This document shows positions 58,279 through 64,000 of a DNA stretch of 64,000 nucleotides, in pieces. Location of the stretch: positions 1 through 64,000 of the forward strand of contig CAYOFG010000002.1 of NCBI GenBank assembly GCA_964403285.1, given 5' to 3'. Each line of letters starts with the position of its first letter. Position 1 is the first letter of the stretch. This DNA comes from WVXT01 sp964403285. GTDB lineage: Bacteria; UBA6262; WVXT01. A program made the position numbers and the translations under genes. Under the pieces are notes generated by a model. It ran no database searches, was not told where the DNA came from, and was given only the letters and a program-made list of their open reading frames with translations.

Positions 58279-58935
58279 ATGATTGACCTTCACACACATT
58301 CATTTTTTTCCGATGGTTCATTGATTCCTTCGGAACTTGTCTTTCGTGCCAAGAATAAAGGTTACGAAGCAATAGCTATTACCGACCACGTCGATATCTC
58401 CAATCTCAACTTTGTTATTCCGCATATCGTTAAGGTCTCTTCAATTCTCACTATTGAGTATGAAATAGAGGTTATCCCGGGAGCGGAACTGACCTATGTT
58501 CCTCCTAATTTAATCTCCCGGGTTGCAGAGGAGTGCAGAGAACTGGGAGCAAAAATTATTTTGGTGCACGGAGAAACCACAGCGGAGCCTGTCCCCGCGG
58601 GCACAAACCGGGCTGCCCTGGAAGGCATAATAGATATACTTTCCCATCCCGGGAAGATAAGTAGTGAGGAAGTAGACCTGGCAAAGGAGAAGAATGTCCT
58701 TCTTGAGATTACCTCCCGCAAGATACACTCTTCCACTAATCAACACGTGGGGAGTCTGGCGAAAAAGAGGGGAGCAAAGTTAATTTTTAATACTGATACG
58801 CACGAGCCGGAGGACTTGCTTACTGACGAACAGGCTCTGAAAGTCGTTATAGAAGCAGGAATGGCGAAAGCAGATTTGAATCTTATGTTGGAAAACGCCA
58901 GGTCATTAATTAGTAAAGCGCTTAAAGGAACTTGA
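58279..58935 (+). CDS. PHP-domain phosphoesterase (histidinol-phosphatase-like)
   Basis: A 218-residue PHP protein. The metal motif DLHTHSFFSDG is followed by AITDHVD, a Glu in GAELT, ILVHGE, ILSHPG and TDTHEP. All the histidines and acids expected for a trinuclear site are visible. Short PHP proteins of this kind hydrolyse small phosphoesters; the substrate is unknown. It is directly abutted by the TPR gene (no gap), so the two are co-translated. Confidence 0.9.
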   Translation: MIDLHTHSFFSDGSLIPSELVFRAKNKGYEAIAITDHVDISNLNFVIPHIVKVSSILTIEYEIEVIPGAELTYVPPNLISRVAEECRELGAKIILVHGETTAEPVPAGTNRAALEGIIDILSHPGKISSEEVDLAKEKNVLLEITSRKIHSSTNQHVGSLAKKRGAKLIFNTDTHEPEDLLTDEQALKVVIEAGMAKADLNLMLENARSLISKALKGT

Positions 58936-59601
58936 ATGCCTCGTAAATGGGTAAAAGAAGAACTTAAAAAGGACCGTTTAGCAACCTGGGTGGAAAGGTC
59001 AGTTATCTGGGTCAATGAGAATAAGGAGAACGCTATAATTGGCGGAATAGTTATCCTTGCTATAGCAATTTTTATTCCCTTTTCCTTGTCTCGTCGCGCC
59101 AAGATGAATGAACAAGCGTCTATCCTTTTGGCGAGAGGACAACAGGAACTTTTTGATAATCAGCTTGACAATGCTATCTCTTTTTATGACCAAGCATTAA
59201 GCCACTCTGGCTCAAAGGCTACCCCCTTGGTCCTTCTCTATAAAGGTAATACTCTCTATAAAATGGCGAAGTATAGCGAAGCTACCTCTATTTATATGAG
59301 CTATCTGGATAAATACGAAACCAGAAAGTTCACCCCTGAAGTCCTGATAAGCCTGGGCAATAGTCTGGAACAGGAAGGAAAATCCGATGAGGCTAAAGAA
59401 ATTTACCAGAAATTTCTGGACAAGTTTCCCCAGCATTATCTCTTACCAGGGATTTACCAGGGCCTGGGGAGGTGCTATGAGAAACTGGGACAGAGAGATG
59501 AGGCAATCAAGATATACCAACAGATTTCCCAGTTCTACTCTGGCAGTATCTGGCAAACTATGGCTGAGGCGAAAATAAAAGCGTTGTCGCCTACGCCTTG
59601 A
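58936..59601 (+). CDS. Membrane-anchored TPR protein (YfgM-like)
   Basis: A 221-residue protein with one TM helix (AIIGGIVILAIAIFIPFSLS) after a basic N-terminus. About four tetratricopeptide repeats follow (GQQELFDNQLDNAISFYDQA, YKGNTLYKMAKYSEATSIY, LGNSLEQEGKSDEAKEIYQK, GLGRCYEKLGQRDEAIKIYQ). The topology resembles YfgM, which assists secretion at SecYEG, but many TPR proteins share it. The start ATG follows the PHP stop with no gap. Confidence 0.8.
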   Translation: MPRKWVKEELKKDRLATWVERSVIWVNENKENAIIGGIVILAIAIFIPFSLSRRAKMNEQASILLARGQQELFDNQLDNAISFYDQALSHSGSKATPLVLLYKGNTLYKMAKYSEATSIYMSYLDKYETRKFTPEVLISLGNSLEQEGKSDEAKEIYQKFLDKFPQHYLLPGIYQGLGRCYEKLGQRDEAIKIYQQISQFYSGSIWQTMAEAKIKALSPTP

Positions 59602-59692
59602 ACTCAATATAGGGCAGATTCTTTCGAGGGGAAGATTCAAGTTTTCTCTTGACTTTTTCCTCTTTTTTTTATATGGTATCTGAAATCATGCT

Positions 59693-59754
59693 GTCATTGC
59701 GAACGAAGTGAAGTCCCGATTTATCGGGACCACGGGCTTCGCCCTCGCAACGAC
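59693..59754. repeat. Interspersed repeat with GTCATTGCGA ends
   Basis: GTCATTGCGAACGAAGTGAAG, the core TCCCGATTTATCGGGA and a right part ending TCGCAACGAC form an imperfect palindrome. The core matches the CCGATnnATCGG hairpin class seen across the window. Confidence 0.7.
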
Positions 59755-59781
59755 ACTTCGGTTGAGATAAGGAGAGAGCGT

Positions 59782-60963
59782 TTGAAACGGACAATTCTAC
59801 TGGTTCTTCTTGTATCTTCCATCCTGCACATATCTCCTGGAGTTGGTCTGGCAGGCGTGAGAGTGGGAGAAGAAGTCAGGATAAGGATAGTTCCGGTAAG
59901 CAATGGAGATGAAAGTTACGTCTATCAACGGACGAGATTGTTGATGGAAGGAGTATTAGCAGAAGGAATTACCATCGGGATAAAATTGCAATCGAGGGGT
60001 TTCTGGGGTGTGGATACTTCCACAGTAACCATTGAGGGATTAACTCGCAGGAATATGTTGCCCTGGATTGAAAATGCCTACGTAAGAGTTGATGAATTTT
60101 TTGGCCTTCCTTTGTACCTGTCTTTGGGAAGACAAACTCTCCAATACGGAGATGGGTTATTGGTTGATGATAACGCGTCAGGTTATGATGCCATTAAACT
60201 ATCCGCCATTTTGCCCTGGGCGGTTGACTGCGAGCTAATGATGCTAAAACCAACAGAGGCCATTGGCGTTAGCCCTGATAACTGGAAAGAGAAGAACGCT
60301 TATGGAGCGTTTATTAAGAGACGGTGGAAAGGGATTACTCCCCAAATTTCTGGTTTCTGGCAGAGAGATCGAACTATCGGAGTAGATAAGAACTTTGTGG
60401 GATGCCAGGTGAGCGGACAACTGGGAAAGGAAGTCGATTATCGGGGTGGCGTAATCATTCAATCGGGAAAGGGGGGAGGAAGAGATTATAAAGGTTTAGC
60501 CTACATATTAGGTGGAACCTTTGCAGCTGATACGAGATTTGGTAAAGGCATCGCTGTTTGTGAGTATCTCGTGGGTAGCGGAGAATTGGCACCGATTACA
60601 GGAAAAGATGAAAATTTCTCTTCCGACTACGCTCACCTTTCAGAAGAAGAGTACGGTGAATACTATATGGAAAATAGAAACGTGGTGAGACAGGGAGATA
60701 CCGATTATGCAATTACTAACTTGAAGATATTTAAATTGGGATTGTCTATATTTCCTCTCCCTGAATTGAAGACCGGATTTAACTATTTAATCTACAATTC
60801 TCCTAGTCCCAAAGGTAACATCGGAGATGAAGTGGACATTTCCGTTAAGCACTATTACTCAGAGAATCTTTCATTTCGCCTGGTGTATGGTATATTTATG
60901 CCGGGAAAGCTTGCTGAGGACGGTGCAAATAAAGTTATGGGAGAGGTGATGGTGAAATTCTAA
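59782..60963 (+). CDS. Alginate-export-type outer-membrane porin (AlgE-like)
   Basis: A 393-residue outer-membrane beta-barrel with a signal peptide (ILLVLLVSSILHISPGVGLA-G). Alternating strands, YLSLGRQTLQYGDGLLVDDN and YGAFIKRRWKG follow the alginate export family pattern; the last residues VMGEVMVKF form a closing strand. It could pass anionic polysaccharide through the outer membrane, perhaps the product of the 20-49 kb locus, though small-molecule porins share the fold. The start is TTG 59782 with AAGGAGAG upstream. Confidence 0.8.
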   Translation: MKRTILLVLLVSSILHISPGVGLAGVRVGEEVRIRIVPVSNGDESYVYQRTRLLMEGVLAEGITIGIKLQSRGFWGVDTSTVTIEGLTRRNMLPWIENAYVRVDEFFGLPLYLSLGRQTLQYGDGLLVDDNASGYDAIKLSAILPWAVDCELMMLKPTEAIGVSPDNWKEKNAYGAFIKRRWKGITPQISGFWQRDRTIGVDKNFVGCQVSGQLGKEVDYRGGVIIQSGKGGGRDYKGLAYILGGTFAADTRFGKGIAVCEYLVGSGELAPITGKDENFSSDYAHLSEEEYGEYYMENRNVVRQGDTDYAITNLKIFKLGLSIFPLPELKTGFNYLIYNSPSPKGNIGDEVDISVKHYYSENLSFRLVYGIFMPGKLAEDGANKVMGEVMVKF

Positions 60964-60984
60964 TGCCCACCACTGGGATATCTT

Positions 60985-61048
60985 GTGGAGAACGCGAAAC
61001 AAGTTTCGCTACTCCGAAGGACTCTGGAGTAGCAGAGCTTGCTCTGCT
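60985..61048. repeat. Palindromic repeat pair
   Basis: GCGAAACAAGTTTCGC (60994-61009) with TACTCC, then GGAGTAGC and GCAGAGCTTGCTCTGC (61032-61047). The first part matches the inner portion of the 131-bp repeats. Confidence 0.8.
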
Positions 61049-61065
61049 AAATTAAAGGAGGCAAA

Positions 61066-61590
61066 ATGAAAAAATTAGTAATTGGTCTGGCAACAGTGAG
61101 TATTCTTTTCTGTTTGCCCCTCAGGGGAGAAGCGGTTAGTATGAAAAACAGATTAGGCGTCGGTTTTTCTGCTCTTTCACCTCTGGAGGGCTGGTCTGTC
61201 AGGTATTGGTTGACTGAGAAATTTGCTGTCAACCCGGTCATTGGCTTCCATTTGGAGACGGACAATAACCAATTTCTTCTGGGAGGAAGAGCGCTGTATA
61301 AGGCAAAAGACGAGGAGAGTGTGAATTTGTATTTGGGTGGAGAAATCGGTGGAGACTTAAGACAGAACGCAGATGATAATTTTTTGATAGGTCCATTTGC
61401 CGGCGTAGAGTATTTCATGATGCAGCTTCCCAATTTGGGTCTGGGAGCGGAAATTGGTCTATATTATCAAAGCGAGGCTTCGTCTTTCGCCACAGCTTAT
61501 GGTCAGATTGTTGTACATTACTATTTTGGTGGCTCTAAAGAGGTTAAACAACCTGCCACAAAACCTGCCCAACCTGCTAAAAAGAAGTAA
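61066..61590 (+). CDS. Small outer-membrane beta-barrel protein
   Basis: A 174-residue secreted protein with a signal peptide (LVIGLATVSILFCLPLRGEA) and about eight amphipathic strands (RLGVGFSALSPLEGWSVRYW, NLYLGGEIGGDLRQ, LGLGAEIGLYYQSE, QIVVHYYFG), an OmpA/OmpX-size barrel. It ends in a basic KQPATKPAQPAKKK tail, which may face the periplasm. Function unknown. AAAGGAGG precedes the ATG. The GH57 gene starts 2 bases downstream. Confidence 0.75.
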   Translation: MKKLVIGLATVSILFCLPLRGEAVSMKNRLGVGFSALSPLEGWSVRYWLTEKFAVNPVIGFHLETDNNQFLLGGRALYKAKDEESVNLYLGGEIGGDLRQNADDNFLIGPFAGVEYFMMQLPNLGLGAEIGLYYQSEASSFATAYGQIVVHYYFGGSKEVKQPATKPAQPAKKK

Positions 61591-61592
61591 GA

Positions 61593-63794
61593 ATGCCTCA
61601 AAATAATGTTCTCCATATTTCCTTTCTATGGCATATGCACCAGCCATATTATAAGGACCCCTTGGAAAATAAATTTGTTCTTCCCTGGGTGAGGCTTCAC
61701 GCGATTAAAGACTATTATGACATGGTGGCGTACTTAGATGACTTTCCCAAGATTTTTGTAAATTTCAATCTTGTCCCTTCCCTGATAGACCAAATAAACG
61801 ATTATGCCCAGAACAATTTGACTGACCAGTTTCTGGACCTTACTTTGAAACCCGCCAACAAGCTATCCCCGGAGGACAGGATTTTTATCCTCCAGAACTT
61901 CTTTACAGCAAATTGGGAAAATATGATTAAGCCTTTTCCCCGTTACTGGGACCTTCTGTCCCAGAGGGGGAAATATGTGGCTACAGAAGAGTTGGAAGGG
62001 ATCCAGAGAAGGTTCAGCGCACAGGACTTTTTAGATTTACAGTTGCTTTTCAACCTTTGTTGGATTGACCCCTACATAAGAAGGCAAGACCCTGAACTTG
62101 GGAAATTGGAGAAGAAAGAGAGGAGATTTACTGAGGAAGAGAAGAGATTGGTCATAGATAAGCAACTGGAAATAATTAAGAAAGTGATTGGTAAGTATCG
62201 AGAGAAACAGGAACAGGGTCAGATTGAAATTTCCGTTACTCCTTATTACCACCCCATTTTGCCTCTTCTGATTGACATTGAGGCAGCGAAGATGGCCACT
62301 CCTGAAATCGCCCTGCCCAAAGAAGAGTTTCGCCATAGGGAAGACGCCAAAACTCAAATTGAACGAGCGGTTGCCTGTTATGAGAAATTTTTCGGCAGGA
62401 GACCAAAGGGAATGTGGCCCGCCGAGGGCGCGGTCTCAGAAGCAATCGTCCCTTTAATTTCCCAGGCAGGAATAGATTGGATCGCCACTGATGAGGATAT
62501 TCTGGCATCATCAATAGGTGATTCTCCCCATAAGGCTGATATACTTTATAAACCATATCGGTTCAGCACGGACAACAGTTCCATAAAAATTGTTTTCCGA
62601 AACAGGAAACTGTCCGATCTAATCGGTTTCACCTACGCAGATGTTCCACCCGATGAGGCGGTGAGACATTTTATGCAGGAACTTCACAATATTCATAAGC
62701 GAGTAAGCCACTTCCCCGGGCCCCATCTGGTGACTATTATACTTGATGGGGAGAACTGCTGGGAATATTATAGGAATGACGGCCGGGACTTTCTCCAAGA
62801 GCTTTATCGAGCAATTAGTAATGATTCTTTATTAGAATCGACAACAATTGGTAAATTTATAGAAAATTATCCGGAGCCAGTCTCTTTACCCAAACTATGG
62901 AGTGGTTCCTGGATAAATCGCAATTTTGGTGTCTGGATTGGTCACGAGGAGGATAATCTTGCCTGGAACTATCTCGCCAGGACTCGCAAAATGTTAGCCC
63001 ACTTTGAGGAAAAAAATCAGGAGAAATATAAAGAGGCTATAGAGAAAGCGAAAGAAGAGATATATGCTGCCGAAGGCAGTGATTGGAACTGGTGGTATGG
63101 AGATGAACATCGCTCAGCAAATAGTGTCGATTTCGATAATCTTTATCGAAAGCACTTGATGAATGTATATACTTTTCTTGGTCAAAAAGTGCCGGATTGG
63201 CTGCATATCGCCATTTCCGGTCACGAGAAACCACGTCCCAAGCGCGAGCCTGCCGACTTCATAAATCCCATATTGGACGGCAAAGTAACCAATTATTTTG
63301 AATGGCAGGGAGCGGGACAGTACGAGGTCTCGGAGACGATAGGACCGATGCACCGTCGAGGAAACATCATAAGAAGTTTCTTTTACGGATTCGACCTGAA
63401 CAATTTTTATCTGCGTATTGACACAAATATGCAACTTTCTTATGAAAATTTAAAAGACCTCACAATCAAAATCAATTTCTCCAAGGAATCTCCCCAACAG
63501 GCAAGCATTCAAATGAACCAGGATGGAAATCTTGCTTTTTCTCTTTTTGATATAGTCCAGGCAGAGGATGGGGAGAATTATCAAAAGTTGAAAGATTTGA
63601 CTTCTGTGAGTTATCAAAAAATCATAGAATTGAGTATACCTTTTGTTGATTTGAGAGCCAAAGTTGGTCAGGCGATAGAGATCGTAGTCGTTTTAGAGCG
63701 AAACAATGTGGAACTTGAAAGATGGCCTTTCCATGGAACGATAACTTTTCTTGTCCCGGGAGAGGATTTTTCACTCCAGTACTGGTCGGTTTGA
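61593..63794 (+). CDS. Glycoside hydrolase family 57 protein (amylase/glucanotransferase-like)
   Basis: A 733-residue GH57 enzyme without signal peptide, so probably cytoplasmic. Motif 1 is LWHMHQPYYKD; the nucleophile is E278 in GMWPAEGAVSE; the acid/base Asp is D385 in LDGENCWEYY; a GHEEDNLAW-type motif follows. The C-terminal ~180 residues (after HEKPRPKREP) form a beta-rich DUF1926/DOMON-like region. Likely activity is alpha-amylase or 4-alpha-glucanotransferase on glycogen-type glucans. Confidence 0.92.
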   Translation: MPQNNVLHISFLWHMHQPYYKDPLENKFVLPWVRLHAIKDYYDMVAYLDDFPKIFVNFNLVPSLIDQINDYAQNNLTDQFLDLTLKPANKLSPEDRIFILQNFFTANWENMIKPFPRYWDLLSQRGKYVATEELEGIQRRFSAQDFLDLQLLFNLCWIDPYIRRQDPELGKLEKKERRFTEEEKRLVIDKQLEIIKKVIGKYREKQEQGQIEISVTPYYHPILPLLIDIEAAKMATPEIALPKEEFRHREDAKTQIERAVACYEKFFGRRPKGMWPAEGAVSEAIVPLISQAGIDWIATDEDILASSIGDSPHKADILYKPYRFSTDNSSIKIVFRNRKLSDLIGFTYADVPPDEAVRHFMQELHNIHKRVSHFPGPHLVTIILDGENCWEYYRNDGRDFLQELYRAISNDSLLESTTIGKFIENYPEPVSLPKLWSGSWINRNFGVWIGHEEDNLAWNYLARTRKMLAHFEEKNQEKYKEAIEKAKEEIYAAEGSDWNWWYGDEHRSANSVDFDNLYRKHLMNVYTFLGQKVPDWLHIAISGHEKPRPKREPADFINPILDGKVTNYFEWQGAGQYEVSETIGPMHRRGNIIRSFFYGFDLNNFYLRIDTNMQLSYENLKDLTIKINFSKESPQQASIQMNQDGNLAFSLFDIVQAEDGENYQKLKDLTSVSYQKIIELSIPFVDLRAKVGQAIEIVVVLERNNVELERWPFHGTITFLVPGEDFSLQYWSV

Positions 63795-63810
63795 AAATCT
63801 GTAATTGTTA

Positions 63811-63915
63811 GTGTAGGGCTTTACCCCGTTAGAAATTCCCTCAGGAGAATTTGTAACATCCATTTCTAACGGGGTTTATGCCCGTAATTTGTAATTTGAA
63901 ATTCGTAATTTGTAG
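63811..63915. repeat. Palindromic intergenic repeat
   Basis: GTGTAGGGCTTTACCCC and the inverted pair CGTTAGAAAT/ATTTCTAACG, then GGGGTTTATGCCCGTAATTT. GTAATTTG units follow. It is related in its GTGTAGGG end to the element at 2311. Confidence 0.65.
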
Positions 63916-63933
63916 TGAAGGGAGGTGAGAATC

Positions 63934-64000
63934 ATGTCAGGTTGGGCATTCTGGCTTGTGGTAATCCTTTTAGCAGTACTTCTGATTATGGGTGCAGTAT
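63934..64000 (+). CDS. Partial gene, N-terminal membrane segment
   Basis: ATG 63934 lies 5 bases after GGAGGTGA, a strong ribosome site. The 22 readable codons (MSGWAFWLVVILLAVLLIMG then AV) form a membrane helix or signal anchor. The gene runs off the window, so its product is unknown. Confidence 0.65.
   Translation, partial: MSGWAFWLVVILLAVLLIMGAV

Noticed and set aside
59651..59776. Promoter TTGACT...TATGGT before the AlgE-like gene
   Set aside because: The -10 match is poor and a palindromic repeat separates it from the gene; too weak to list.
63811..63915. Possible riboswitch or terminator before the last partial gene
   Set aside because: Stems are present but no known aptamer consensus or T-tract; it resembles the dispersed repeats instead.

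Overview
The window reads as a chromosomal piece of an uncultured Gram-negative, diderm bacterium. It carries a 100-N scaffold gap, is moderately AT-rich, and codes every gene on the + strand. Outer-membrane and envelope proteins (Wza-like exporter, PorV-like barrels, alginate-export-type barrel, NlpD-like lipoprotein, LolA-like protein) and secreted proteins with a C-terminal FlgD-type Ig or sorting domain point to a candidate phylum of the Omnitrophota, Aerophobota, Desantisbacteria or WOR-3 kind. I cannot fix the phylum from sequence alone.

1-20.4 kb is a housekeeping stretch. It runs mutS (5' truncated), a PilZ protein, mutL (broken by the N gap), a PilZ-aldehyde dehydrogenase fusion, a membrane histidine kinase, miaA, hflX, pgsA, plsY, gpsA, an HU-type protein and a MerR-type regulator. 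Then come tRNA-Pro(GGG), a DUF5674 pair, a LolA-like protein, a Dph6-like ATPase, pcm between two Sm_multidrug_ex membrane proteins, tRNA-Pro(CGG), an nlpD-like gene, an rpoS/rpoD-like sigma factor and apt. The order recalls the mutL-miaA-(hfq)-hflX and (surE)-pcm-nlpD-rpoS clusters of Proteobacteria, without hfq and surE.

20.7-49.3 kb is a large exopolysaccharide or O-antigen locus. It holds the export and chain-length machinery (Wza, Wzz, tyrosine-kinase-like ATPase), Wzy- and Wzx-like membrane proteins, glycosyltransferases, nucleotide-sugar enzymes, an asparagine-synthetase-like protein with a dead glutaminase half, a FemAB-like acyltransferase and an initiating polyprenyl-phosphate sugar transferase. 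A five-gene insert (40.4-45.2 kb) of ferredoxin, Cys-rich unknown, methyltransferase, PaaK-like adenylating enzyme and Glu/Leu/Phe/Val dehydrogenase looks like a decoration pathway that I cannot match to a known one.

49.3-57 kb holds tandem modules of a secreted beta-helix protein followed by a PorV-like barrel. One of the beta-helix genes is a chimera. The third module sits behind five 11-bp-spaced TTAACA-type boxes (PhoB/PhoP-like), a c-di-GMP-I (GEMM) riboswitch and an intrinsic terminator. The exopolysaccharide promoter at 20.7 kb carries the same kind of 11-bp boxes, and two PilZ genes lie upstream, so surface polysaccharide and secreted proteins appear tied to c-di-GMP and an OmpR/PhoB-family regulator. 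57-64 kb contains tRNA-Arg(CCT), a toxin-antitoxin pair, a PHP phosphoesterase, a TPR protein, two outer-membrane barrels and a GH57 amylase-like enzyme.

Intergenic spaces throughout hold a family of small palindromic, often two-hairpin repeats with covarying stems. Several run into coding sequences (PgsA C-terminus, AsnB-like N-terminus, signal peptide of the last PorV-like protein).
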